This document shows, piece after piece, positions 1 through 25,870 of a DNA stretch of 64,000 bases. A program made the position numbers and the translations under genes. Position 1 is the first letter of the stretch, and each line of letters begins with the position of its first letter. The stretch lies in NCBI GenBank assembly GCA_037074765.1, contig JBAMDO010000018.1, positions 310,001 to 374,000 on the forward strand. The letters are read 5' to 3'. The notes below the pieces were generated by a model, which was given only the letters and a program-made list of their open reading frames with translations, did no database searches and had not been told where the DNA came from. The DNA comes from Mansonella perstans (taxonomy: Eukaryota > Nematoda > Chromadorea > Rhabditida > Onchocercidae).

Positions 1-3000
1 AATTATTTTATAAAAATTCAAAATTCAAATTGTGAATACAAATAGTTATTAAATTTGCAATGAAATGCAAAAAAAAAAGACATTTTGACATAATATATTT
101 AAATGTGAAATGATAAAATCTGTAGAAATTTAAATTTAAATTTAAATTTATGCTTAAACTTGAACTTTGAACTAAACTGCATTAGTGAAAGAAGAAGACA
201 GAAAAGATAAGATATTAGGACTGAATTTTCTCTCTTAATTTCATTCAGTTTTCATATTTCAATTTTTTTTTCTTTCATAAATGCTTTTTCGTCATTCCTT
301 TGGGACCGACAAAAGGAAAGGCCTTTTCTAAAAGCAAAAGCCTTTTTTCTTTTAGGCAATATTTCAAAGATTGAAACTGCTGCTTTTCCTAAGAACCATT
401 GACTCTTTTCACGGGACCACACATACACATACACATACACGTACGTATATCTCTATTTATGTATGTGTATGTGTATGTATGTATGTCGGTGCCATGCTGT
501 ACCTATAAGATTCAATCGGCGAAGTAATCATTTGTCTCTGTCTGTTTGTCTAGCTTTAACATTCTCTCTATTTCATACTTTTTATTAGTGAAAAAAAAAT
601 AAAAAATAAAAAATTAAAGTTCATAATATTCTCACCTAAAGTACATTTTAGGGGTCATCCATTTGAATGTTTGAAAGGAAAAAAAATAAATAAATCAAAA
701 AGATTAAAATTTTAAATTTTGAAAAATTATTTTTTTTTATGTTTATTTTATTTTGACTTTTTTTTAAACATATTTTGTTTTCTTTCTTTTTTTTTTGTAC
801 ATGAATTTTTTAAAATTAATTATTAGATTGCTTAAATTTAATAAATGAATAAATAGTGTTATTAGAGAACCGATAAGGAATAGAATGGTAATGATCTTAA
901 ATCTTTTAATTAATTAGCCTTTGAAGATAATAACAAGTGAAAAAAAATGTACATTTTTTTTCTTTATATCTTTGGCTAGAAAAATGAAATCGTTAATCAA
1001 ATTACTAAAAATTAAATATTTGAAATTATTGACAATCATCGTATTTAATTGAATTATTTGCCATTTTATAGGTGTGAAACTTAGATCGACTGAGTGATAG
1101 CGATAGATCGATTTCACTTTTCTCGCTACTAATATCAAAAAGGTCAAATGTTCGAATAGTTAGTTATGTAAGAGGTTATTAGATGTTAGGATAATATCTA
1201 ACAGTGTTATGTTATGTTGTTGGAAATGTTCATATCCAAAAAAAAATCTTTGGCCAGGAAAATGAAATCGTAAATCAAATTACTAGAAATGCAGTATTTA
1301 AATTAATGTAAATCATTATTAAAAGCATTCTACAAGTTTATGAATCATTTTTAACTAATTCATAAGTATAACAATTTTTTCACTGGAGGAGATTGAATTA
1401 CGGAAATGATAAATGATATTTGTCCCAGTAATATGTCATTTTTTTTTGTTGTTGTTTGTTTCTATGTATTGTTATCATTTTTTGCAATGCTAAAATGTTC
1501 TCTGGAAGAAGCAAAATGATTAAAAACTACAAGAGGTCATCCCGCCAAAGAAGTCAAACCATTGCATGGTAATACAAGTAGCCAAAAATGAATAAGTGAC
1601 CTTTAACTTCACTTTTTTTTCGTCTCGATTCCTTCTCTGGCAGAATTATTATCGTCATGTTGCCGTTTTGTCATTGTGGTGGAAAAGGCATGGAAATGAA
1701 TTGATGAGATTGAGTGATATTGGTAGAGCTTGAAAACTTGAAGAATTTTCACTTTGATAGAATAGCAAATCGGAATTTGATTTATTAATTATTTTTCAAA
1801 TTTCGAATGATTATTTGTAAATATCGATTCTCGATTAATTTCAAAAGAAACTAAATATTAATGGTATTTTTTCTGACGATATTTCATTAATGACAAATAT
1901 TAAATATTTTAGGCACTGAAAGAAATGTCTTTGTTTTTACTATTTTGCGCAGTAAATAATATTTCTATGTGACAAATAAGTTATCTTGGCGAATAATAGA
2001 TCAAATAGTATGTATATGAAACAAATAAGTTTAATGTGTTTTTTTTAAGATCATTTGCTATGTAAATAGAAGTTTTAAAGAGTTTGTTTTTTCTTTCTTG
2101 TGAGGAAAATTTTTTTGGTAAATGAGGATTTTAAGAATAGTAGAAATTACGAAAAGTAAATTTAAATCATAATTATAAGTAATTAAACTCATTAGACGTT
2201 GCTAATTAAATAAGAGTAAGAGAAAAATGATTTTTTTTTTTGTTGAAAATCATCCTATCATAAGCTTTGTTTATTTACTTGTTTGTTTGTTTGATTGTTT
2301 GTTTATTTATTTGTTTTCCTGTTACATTTGTTTTGTCTTCTTTTTTTAAATCAAATGAACAAAATTTTATTTATTTATGATAAATAGGGAAGGAAGTGAA
2401 ATATCGTTGGATGGAGTAGAATATGCTTTGATTTTAATTCATTGAAAATATTAATTGAATTCGAGAAGGAATTTTTTTTCAAATAATTGAAAATATTTGA
2501 CAAATGTTTTTTTATTTTCGAATAGATGAGGGAGGAAAAAAAAGTTATATGGAATAATTTGAATGTATTTTTTATGCTGCATTAAAATATTGGAATATCT
2601 TTCTTATCATAGATCGTAGGGTCAATAAGTCAAAATTTTGGAAGTGACTTATAAGAATTACCTTTAATTATTACTTCGCTATTAAAATAAAAGAGTTTGA
2701 AATGAAAAAATTTAATAAAAAAAAAAAAACAAATTATTTTGTGATAGTTGATATGATAGAGAATTATTGTAAATGCTGATTTGTTACAGAAAATTAAAAA
2801 TTATCAACTCACTAGTGTCTTCGTATATGTATGCATATATGTATATACGTAGATGACAATCGAACAAATTTGACCATCATCATCTTCTGGATCAGAATGA
2901 CCAGCTGAAAAATCGATATGTCATTATTTTAAACTCTGTCATCCTGATTTGTAATATTGTTTGCATATTTGCTTTATAATTGCAGATAACCGAGAATTCA

Positions 3001-4158
3001 TATGACAATTACTTAACAAAATTAATTAATCACATTTGTAATTAAAGCATTAATTGCTCATTGGAATTTTTAAAATTTATCTTTGCTTTCAATAAATAAT
3101 GATTGAAATAATAATTTAGGAAAAAATCATTTATTTCATTACTATTTTCTTTTTTTTTTTGAATTAATATTTGTCTATGTATAGGAAAAAAAATTTGACG
3201 AATCGAAATTAAAATGGATTATTGGAAAGACGAATTATTTCAAATAAACTAATTAAACAAGAATTATTTGTTAATTAAAAATTTTTAAAAAATCTTTTTG
3301 AATTATTCTCATTGTCGGTTTTTCCTCTTTTTTTAAAACTATCATAGTTCAATATCACATCAATAATGATAAATTCTATTTCCACATTCATTCATGCATA
3401 TAAATCTTTGCAACAAAATTTCAGTTTCAACATCTTTAATTCGTTTTTTTTTCAATTTTGTAAAAATTTCAAAAAGGTCACTCGTATTTCTTCTTCGTTC
3501 ATTTTTCTTTTCTAATTGAATTATTCGGTTGTATTCTTCCATTTCATTTGTTTATTAAATGTTACTCCGTATGTAAATGTATGTTTATTTAACTGTTCAC
3601 TCAAAAGTATAGTGAATTTTTTTTTTTAAACTTCACAGATATTTTCATCACTTTTTATCATAAAAATTTGACCAATGATATTCACAATTTGATACATAAT
3701 TCTTCTATCATTTATAAAATACATATGAAATACATGGATTTCTAGATGAATTGATGAATTCTGAATTTTTGTTTTTCAAAAATATTTGAAAAATACATTT
3801 CGCATTTTCTTTGTAAAATTAGTTTTTAATTAGTCTTAAAATTTTATTTATGAATTAATTCTATTATTTTTATCTTATTGTATTGAGAATTAATCCATCA
3901 TTTTCTAATTTCAACGCTATTTATTAGCATGTTAAAATTACCCACTCTCCCTTCTATTCTTTCTCTTCATGTAATTAATTGCAAGTATTATTTATGAATT
4001 TAATGCAATAAATTAAATTCATATTTAAGTTTAATAAACAATTTGAAAATAACTGTTTCAAATTATACTTTTACGTCTTTTATCATTTTCCATTTTTATC
4101 TTGGCAATATTTTAAAGGTCCAAATGTGAAATGAATTTTTTTTTTTTTGAGCAAGTAG
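1..4158. other. intergenic or 5' intronic AT-rich sequence upstream of lit-1
   Basis: I see no supportable coding exon here. The stretch is AT-rich with many A and T runs. It holds an inverted CA/TG microsatellite near 420-486 and a GTTT/ATTT-type tetranucleotide tract near 2278-2318. Because the Ser/Thr-rich exon at about 4159 seems to begin at a splice acceptor, the first exon and promoter of lit-1 may lie in this stretch or beyond the window edge, but I could not point to them. Confidence 0.5.
420..486. repeat. inverted CA/TG microsatellite
   Basis: An ACACAT-type tract is followed after about 20 bases by the complementary ATGTGT-type tract. The two arms could pair as an imperfect hairpin. 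Confidence 0.7.
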
Positions 4159-13099
<8,941 letters not shown>

Positions 13100-13340
13100 T
13101 AACAAATTGCAAACAAAACAAACAAAAAATAATTAATTGATTGGAATTAATTATTCAATGGCAATTAATTAAAAGCAGGATAAAAAGCAAGAACGAACTG
13201 GATCAATTATTGAAATATATAATGGGAGAAATTGAGCAATAATTCATTCAATTATCGATAATTTTTATTTTCAAAAAAAAAAAAAAAAAAACGATAATCT
13301 GCCTCATTTTTAACAAATTTTTATAATCTTTTCTTTCTCT

Positions 13341-13346
13341 AATAAA
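13341..13346 (+). terminator. lit-1: candidate poly(A) signal of lit-1
   Basis: A canonical AATAAA about 240 bases after the stop codon at 13097-13099. In DNA this AT-rich the hexamer also occurs by chance. Confidence 0.4.
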
Positions 13347-16300
13347 TTTCCTCATTTATTTTAGTGCTTCTTACTTTTTGTACATTTGAAATTATATTAT
13401 TCAACTCGTTGTTTAGTTTGCAAAAGGAAAAAATAACACTAAATTTGCGAAAATGCTATAATTTATCGATGAAGTTTTGTCTTTTTTTGTCAACTTCAAA
13501 TTTCTATTTCTATTGTAAAATTTTAGTATCAAGGGAGTAGAAGAAAAAAACAAATTTGTTAAAATTGAAAAGGTATCGATCAATATTGCGTCATTAATAT
13601 AAGTACCTGATTTTTTTTCTTTTGCATAATTGACACCTGATCAATTTTGAACGTGAAGTTTTTTCATACTTTAGATTTCAAATGCTTTTCTCTTTCTCTT
13701 TTTCTTATGTGAGAATTCTTTTCGTTTTTTTTCTTCTATTAAGATTTCCTCTTTCGTTATATTCAAAAATAAAATTTTGTGATCATTAATAAATTCATGA
13801 ACAATGTTGAGATTAAATTAATCACTTGATCAATTAATATAATTATTAATCAAAAAAAAGCAAAAGAAAAATTTGAGATTTTGTTTTCTTGAAAAAAAAG
13901 GGTGGAATTGGAAAAAATTTAATAATTTGAAGATTGAAAAGATGAAATTAATCATTAGATTCACAGTGTGACTTAATACGGGATGAGAGAGAGGGCAAAA
14001 GAGAGAGAAAGTATTCAGTGTGCTAATATTCTGAAACAAAAACTTTTTTCACTTGAAAATAGTCCTGTTGAAATTTATTTGATCTATAACTTTCTTATTT
14101 TTATCAATTATTACTAATATGGGTTAATACAATTGATTTTTGCTAATAATCCTAAATTAAATGAATATTCATAAATTGATCGATTTAAAATTGAGAGAGA
14201 AGCATTTCTTGTGTTATGTTGATATTATTTTTAATTAATATTTCATTTACTTTCTTTCATGAATAACGGATGTTTTGTTTTTTTTCTTGTTTTTTCATCT
14301 TTTCTCATTCCTTTTTGTCTTTTTTGGTGACATTTTTTTGAAATGCTTTATATATATATATATTTATTTTCTGATTCTTTCTTTTCTCTTTTTTCAAATT
14401 TCGTCGTTTACTTTTACTTTATTCTTTCATGATATAATTTTCTGTGGAGAAACGAAAAAAAAACTTCCAGGATTTCAAAATGTATTATTTTCATTTTATG
14501 AATTTTTTTTTAAATTTGCAAAAATTGTAAAATTTGGCAGTAATTTTTTTTCTTTTTTGTCTTTCATCTCAGCTCTTTTCTGGTTTTTTTTTGTTGCTTC
14601 CTAAAAAACTGCCAAAAATATTCTTTTTGTATGTGTTGTACAATGAGATTTACAATTGCCTACATATTATGTGCTACTGAACTTTTTTTTTTTTTATTTC
14701 AACTCAATGAAATGAATGTATTTTGCTAGAAATTCATCCTACTGATGATACACATACATAGTTATCACAAACTTTGACAAAAAGTTAATTTGAAATTTGA
14801 CAAAAGTTTGACAATTTTCCATGGTTTCTCTTTTTCTCTACCATTCTAATGATCTATTACTTATCATGTTTATCACTGCCATTATAAACTTTTTTTTTTT
14901 AAGTTCAACTTATTACTGCGCATTATAAATTTTGTCTTAATTACGCGCATACAAAACAAGAACAAAAAAAAAAAAGAAGGAAATGTATGAAATGTACAAC
15001 AATTGACCAATAATCATTTATTAGCTTGGCTTTTTTTTTTTGAAATGTGCACACAGCCAAGAAAATGCCAATTAGAGCTTTCTATAGTCAAATGTATTTT
15101 TTTAAGGAAAAATTGAACAAAAGAAAATTTATTGATTTTACAAATTTAAGGCCTTCTCTTATTTTCATTTTTTCTTCTACAATGATATCTCTCTCTCTCT
15201 CCCTGCCTCTCTGTCTCCGCGTTTTTTCTTTTCTTAAATTCTGAATTTTTTTTTTTTTTTTTGTTCTGAGTATGTAAAATTTAGCTAAAAACTTTGATAC
15301 GATTTTTATGGCTTTCATATTATGCAAAAATTCGGTGTCTTTTTGTTTTTTTTTTTTTTTTTTTTAAAATGTGTAGCACATTGATCATTTCTGATAGGTA
15401 ATTTTTAACAGATGTCTATAATAGGATGTAATGATATTTGATAGATAACTTACTGTATATTGGAGTCAACTTTTGGCTTAGTTAATCCTTAAATGATAAC
15501 TTATCCGAGATTGGATCATTTTAATAGATTGACTGGCTTAAACATTGATCACTCTTTATCAGCTGATCATTGACCAAGAATCGGATTGATAAATCATTTT
15601 TGAGAGATAATTATTGTAATGATGATTATTAACTATTTTCTTCCTCATTATCTTATCAATCCTATTTTCCTGTATCTCAGCAATTATCTAGTGCTATACA
15701 AAAGGATATGTTCACTCTTTACTTTTACTACAAATGCGGTAATTAATTAGGTAATCAAGCTTTATATGTCTTGTGGGCACTTTCTATGCATATAGCAATA
15801 CACCCATTGGTGTATCATATAGTACGAGTAAATTTAATGAAATTTAATTAACTTTTATAATGCTTTCTTACTTTCTTTCTTCTTTTTTCGCTTTCAAATT
15901 TCATTAATTTTTAACTTGTTTAATTAATTGATTAATTAGTTTGCATATTGAAGTATTATTGTAACTCAAACAACTACAGCTTCTCATTCTCTATTTCTCT
16001 GTAAGTAAATGAAGAAATTTGCTTATTTTGTCCATTGTTTATATTTTATTGTATCAGAAATAGAAATTCAATACTGGATTTTATATCGTTGAAATAAATA
16101 AATACTGAATTTAATTGTATCTTTACTTTATGCTGCCTCATTTACATAATAAGTATCAAAGTTTTTTGTTTTTAATCAGATACTAAATAAGACATCATGA
16201 TCATACCAGATCAATGTATTTTTATCCGGATAAGTTTCCTTCGGAAAGCTGAACACCACTTTGCGAATGCCAATGAAAAATTTCCATTTATTTATTTATG

Positions 16301-18766
16301 CTTGTTACATGACGGTGACAAAATGACGATCTAATAGGCCATTCCGATTGTTAAAAGTTATCGAGATTTGAAAAAACGACGATATCACTGGGTAATTCGA
16401 GAGATTCTTCAATGCCAAAACCGGTGATCAGTAAGATAAATGCTTAAGTATTTAAAATAAAAGAAAAAAATCATGTCATTTTGTGAATTTGACCTAACTT
16501 GGCCTGATAAAATAAATGATTCGGGTATTTTCTAAAGATGAACTACTGTTATTACATTTCATCTTATATAAATCATATATTTTCAACGTCGTGAAAATAT
16601 TTTATAACGATTAGTAGTGCAATTTAAAGACAGACAGCTATCACTGACACTAAAATATGTTACGTTGCATTCCACGCAAATCATACGTATATTCGTTCAA
16701 TGTTGTAGTGGAAATATTTCATAAAATTTCATATAGAGAAATATGAAACGGAATATTTTATTTAGATAAAACTTCAGATTACAATTAAATTTACTGTTTA
16801 TGCCTTAAAAATTTTTCATAATTCTTTGCATATATTTGAAATATCTATCAGTAAAAGTTATAACCGGTGAAAATAATATCTCATGGTTATAAAGAAAAGC
16901 TTTGAAGCTACTGCAATTTTCATTTACGCACTATAGAACCATCTGATTTGAATTTGGCAACATTATGAGAGTTTACTGAATTTATCTTGACCTCAAAATA
17001 ATAGTAGTTTAAGATGGATTATCCATAGAAATAGATTATCCATAGAAATAACTGTGAAGCAAGAAAAAGATTTCTGCAAGTTGAAAAAATTCATTTAAAG
17101 GTTTCTGTTAGTTTTATATTTATTGATGGCTGCAAAAAAAATCTTTTTTAGCAACATTTGATGGCTTGCTGTTTTGTGCTAGAGAGTCTATGTGACATTA
17201 AAGATGACATTTTTCGTTACTTTTTTTTGCCAAAAATTGTGCTATAAACTTTTCGAAAATTTCTAAAATATTTCAAGTATTACTGAAATTCGTTTTTGAG
17301 CTCTAAATGAACATATACGAGAAGTGCAGTTGTTAATTAGTAAGCAAGTTTAATGTCAAACGTTTTTTTTGACTTTATTTGCTTAATGTTTTTTATTTAA
17401 TTCTGCTCGTAATGCTTTCCTATCATTCGACGACGTTCAAGAAAATTATTTAGCATTTGTTGATAAATGCACAGCAAATAAAAATTCAAAATGTACTTAA
17501 AAGTTTTTTGTTTTTTGAAATGTCCAGAATTTTTCCAATAGTTCATTTGTTACTTTATTTGCTGACGAAAAATAAAAAGATTGAAATTTCAATTAACGCC
17601 TAATAAATAATATAAAAGATTAAAGAATATCCTTTTAATGAATTTTTTTTTTAAATAGCGCTAGTTTGCCTAGAACAAAAAGATTGGATGAGTGGAAAAA
17701 ACAGAAGACAATTTACTTTGCATTTGTTGTCAAGAAAATTAACTGTTGAAATTGAACTTTTTTAAAAACAGCCAAATTTGCCTATTTAAATTCTTTCGAT
17801 GTCTTCCAATTTTTTTTAAATGATTTTAAAAGCATTTCCAAAAACATTAATTTTTAGAAGACTCAGTTTTAAAAAATAATTGATAATCCATATCTGTTTA
17901 TTAGAAATTTTGAAATTAAAGAATCATATATTGTTCAGAATGCTCAGAAATACTATCTTCTTCATCATTCTAAAATATTTTCAAGCTATGTCCATTTCTG
18001 GCCAAATGTATGTCCATTTTTTGACCACATATGTATTTGTTAAAAGTTGCACAATTGAATTTCCGAAAAATAAGCTTAATACTGAAATTGAAGAGAATCC
18101 TGTTCACACATATGCTATATACATATTTATCAACCATCGATTACTGATTGGCCTAAGAAATATGCATTATTGTAATAAATTAACAAATTTAATAACCTTG
18201 TGAACTATTTAATTAACAAGTCATTTGTTACTTATTGATTTCTGCGGTATCTCTTGACTCACATGAATCAATGTTGCATCTTATCCGTTTCTACTGATGA
18301 ACGTTCGTTGAATTTGTAGTTTCATCTTCTATATTTCAATCCCAAATTTTACTTAGCCAAAAAATGATCTACTTCAAATTACTGATCTATTTACAATGCC
18401 TGAACGAAATTTTAGCAAACAATCTTATAATCAATGAATCGTACTTTCTCAGCAGTCGTAACTTTAAAAACTTTCTCTAATGGCCAGCAACAATGATTGG
18501 AAAGTTTGCTGCGATATCAACAAAAATCATTTTGTTCTGCAACGGTACGAATATTTTATGCAAAATGTAATCAATGCAAATTTATGATTGTATTGCTACA
18601 AATGATATTATTTTGTGAGGCATTTAATTGAAATGCGAATTTGTTGAAATGAAATTTAATTTTATCGTGAAAACTTTCACAATTTATATTTGACAATTGC
18701 AGTAATATGCAATATGATAATTTAATTATCAAATAATCAAAGAAGTTAGATATATTCAAATTTCAG
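13347..18766. other. intergenic region between lit-1 and the CaMKK pseudogene
   Basis: I found no intact gene. Sequence near 16200-16440 is less AT-rich and contains two short open stretches, one reading FIRISFLRKAEHHFANANEK (stopped at about 16331) and one reading RFEKTTISLGNSRDSS before a possible donor near 16432. These could be decayed N-terminal exons of the CaMKK copy downstream, but I see no clear homology. A 17-base direct duplication lies near 17014-17050, and there are pyrimidine-rich and poly(T) tracts at 14270-14600 and 15180-15360. Confidence 0.45.
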
Positions 18767-22105
<3,339 letters not shown>

Positions 22106-25100
22106 TAAACTTTTTTATGCAAATTTGTGGAAGAAACTTGAAACCACTTCTTCAATGACATAATGTAGGAAGCGTTAAATAGGCTTCGGGAATTCTGGAA
22201 TCTGGAATGAATCGAACATTTCACTTCTTGCAAAATGTGAATATTAAAATTAGAATTAATTAAACCCATAGATATTGCCACAGGTATTTTCAGGCATAAC
22301 ATTTGGCTCATCTTGATTGTATCGACTTTTCTTGATGAAAATTCTGTTCTCAGTAAGAGAGCTAAGCAAAAAATCATTTCAGAGTTATGAAAAAGAAAAA
22401 TGCTAATTTACAGAAGTCAACATCAGAGTGCGATTCACACCTAAACATAATCAGCTTAGCAGGTCTTGATGTCAACAAATTTCTAAGCTGGTTTTACAAA
22501 AATCTTAAAGTTTCATAATTGAAATCCAATTCTTTTTACTAGCCTATAACACAAATTAATTAACCGTGAATTAATTAATAAAAGCACTGATAAGTGTATT
22601 CATAAATTAATTAATAAAAGCTTAATTGAAAAATGACAGGTCAAGAATTCGTCATTGCTCAAATAATATTAGAATGTTAAATTTTATCAAAATATTTAAA
22701 CTAACTAGAAAAAATAATTAATATTACATTTCACAAAAAGTATAAATTGCTCGGAAAAATATTTACGATGTAAAAATTTGTCACAGTAATGTCAATTTAT
22801 TGTGACAAGCAAGAACAATCATTACGAATCATTTTCACAAAAAAAAAAAAAAGTAAAACTTGAAGGATTAATTATATATAAGATTAAATGAAAGAGAGAG
22901 AGGGAGAGATTTAAAATACAAGAAAAGGGAGAGAGGAAATTATTTCCTCATTGGTATAACTACGATATAATCAGCCAAGTTAGTTTTTCAGATCTTTAGA
23001 ATTGTTAAATGCAAAAATAAAGAATTTACTTTTGAATGTTGGGATAGTTATAACGAGTAAAGTACTGGGAATGGAAGTACTAGCAATACAGTTTAGTTTG
23101 GCCAATTTTATTTTTACTTATTTTGCTTTGAAGAAATGAAAAGTTCAGAATTTAAAAGCTCAATGTTAATGAGTAATGGTAATAATGATATGATAATAAA
23201 TTGATCACCAATAACCATAAACAGCTGCATGAGTCATTCAGTAGTTTGATTCATTCGTATATGCTCTTAAATTGAAATTAAAAAATTTTAAATTAAGTTT
23301 TTAAATTTATTTACATTAAATCAAAATAACAAATAGACTGTTTGCATTTTTAAGGTAAAAACTCAGAAGTCAATCTAGAAGTTGGACAAACAGATTTGTT
23401 CTAACTTCGACTTGCAATCAATCAGTGATTGCCATGAGCCATGGGCTGCTTCTATCGGGACTGGACTGCTATTTCTTGATAGCAATATTATGTCAGTGCT
23501 GGAAATTGATGTTCTTAGTTAAATCTTTGCTGTTGATCGTCAATAAATTTTTTTCCGTGCGAATCAATTAAAAAGTGTTTTTGACAGTTGACAATGACTT
23601 GAGTGATTTCAAATATATTTTTCGAAATGTTAACTTTAAAAAGTGTTTTGTGCCAAGTGTTGATACAGCAGAATTAACGAACCAATATTTATTGGTAGTC
23701 GATTGAACATGAAGTTTATCTTCACTCATTCGTACTTTTACTAATACTTACACTACCAATTACCAAAAATGATTCAAAGAAGCAGAATTTAAGGATCCAG
23801 ATATCGATATGAACTAAAACATAAAGTTAAGCGAATGATCTTGTAACAATTGTTTTAATGAAAGATCTTAAATGTCATCGAAGACTAAACATTTCAGTTA
23901 CATTTAATATATTAAACATGCTAGTGTTAAACTTAAAAAAATTATCATACTTTAAAAAGAGAAAAACCTATAATCGGAATATTAATTTTAAAAGAAGAAA
24001 AAACTGGAACAGGAATAGTGATTCATTAAATAAAGATAAAAAATATTAAAGATTTCAACTTTACTCATTAAAATAAAGATTTCAAGTTTTTTTTCTTAAG
24101 ATTTCTTAATTTTTTACCGATCTCCCTCGATGACAAGGATAATAATGACTGTAACATCTTAGAGTTGATTGATTCATTCGCTTTACATCTAAGAGACAGC
24201 GATTTAATTTGTAGACTTTTTAATTTCTAGGCATTCAAAAAAAGTCCAACTAAATAATCAAAGAGTGTTTAGTTTTCTTAAGTATTGGATGCTTTAATAG
24301 GCATCAAGTTGCTGAGTAATCAGCTGGATAAAGAATTGATGATCGGGAACAGCAGGATAAGGATAGATCTATACCTGGTTGTAATTACTGAGCTGTATTT
24401 CGCGGTCACCTTTGTATCATCGAAAACGAGCTTAAGTGCCCTTTTAAAGTTATGAGCTACTACTTCCGGTAAGATCTCTCCGGTTAGACAGGTTTCAGCT
24501 AAAAGGGCAAACAAATATGTCCACGAGCAAGATGAACTCACTACATCCAGGGTAACCATCCTAGAAATGAGATTCTAATTCCAAACCTTAGCAAGTGGAG
24601 CTTGTTTAAGCTTATAAAGCTATCCAAACTCTAACTAAACCTGATCCCTGAGGAATTCACTATCACCGTTCATAATTCATTTAAGATTATTTTCTTGTTA
24701 GATCTCGCAGATGGAGCTCAGGGATAGAGGGTCGGGCCAATTCAGCGCAGGCTCGAAATGTGAATAAAAGGATGCACTAAAAATCATAGAGCTGAAACAA
24801 CTGCTCGCTTTGCGTGTGTGGTAATTTGGTGATATCCAGAAAAAGTGGTAAATCAATTTAGCAGAAAACAATCTTCCAGGAAAAGGAATCAATTTAGCAG
24901 AAAACAATCTTGAATGAACTAACGTTCATTTATAACTATTGCTGTAATTTCAGTCAAATTTTTTACGAAGTTAGAATATTCATGGAAAAAATAAATAATA
25001 AATAAATTACCACTGCATTTTATTACAACAGGTAGACTTTCATTTTATCTTATTCTAATAGAATTTAGTTCTTGCAGATAACTATTTTTACTTACTCAGT

Positions 25101-25574
25101 AAATTCCAAAGATGAGCTAAATTTTACATCAATTTAATGGAAATATCAAAATTATACCAATTAGATCTTGTTGACAATTATTTTTTTAAATCAAATTTAT
25201 TCGCAAATTTTGAAATTAATTCAGTGAATAAATTAATAATATAAATACAAATAGATAAAAAGAAAACATCAAATTGATTTCTTTCATAGTCTATATTTAG
25301 TTCAATAGTTCACTATTTCTGTTTTTGTTTTAAATCCGATTGAAATTTTGTTTGCTTTTTCCATGAAGAAAAACATTCGGACGAAAAAAAAATTCGCAAC
25401 TGATTAAATTTGTTCATTTCATCTCTTTCTCTTCATCATTCTATTTTCTCGCCAATGTTTTATTAATATCTTTCATTAGCAAAAAGTAATTCTTGCGTGT
25501 CATTTATTTTGTAGCCCTCCAAACATTTTTTATTTCGCTTTTTTAAAGCAATCAATTTCCTTTTTAGGCGACGA

Positions 25575-25870
25575 TATTATTATTGTTACCATCATCATTA
25601 TCACTATTGTTACCATTATTTTACTATTGTTATTATTTGTTATCAGTTATTATTGTTATTGTATTATTATTATTTCACTGCTACAATTATTAATTGTTAT
25701 TATCGTGATTGTTACTACTATTATTCCACTTTCGTTATTAACTGTTATTATCAGTATTGCCATTATTATTATCACTACTTCATTATTATTGATTGTTATT
25801 ACCATCATTGTAATAATTATAATTATCATTATTGTTGTGATTGCTACTATTATTATGATTTATACTTTCA
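25575..25870. repeat. degenerate ATT/ATC trinucleotide tract
   Basis: About 300 bases dominated by ATT, ATC, GTT and ACT triplets. It leaves several frames open (Ile/Thr/Leu- or Tyr-rich), which is the expected by-product of triplet repeats and not coding evidence. Confidence 0.85.

Noticed and set aside
17880..18203. 107-codon open frame upstream of the CaMKK pseudogene
   Set aside because: No recognisable domain, AT-driven composition, and no splice or conservation evidence.
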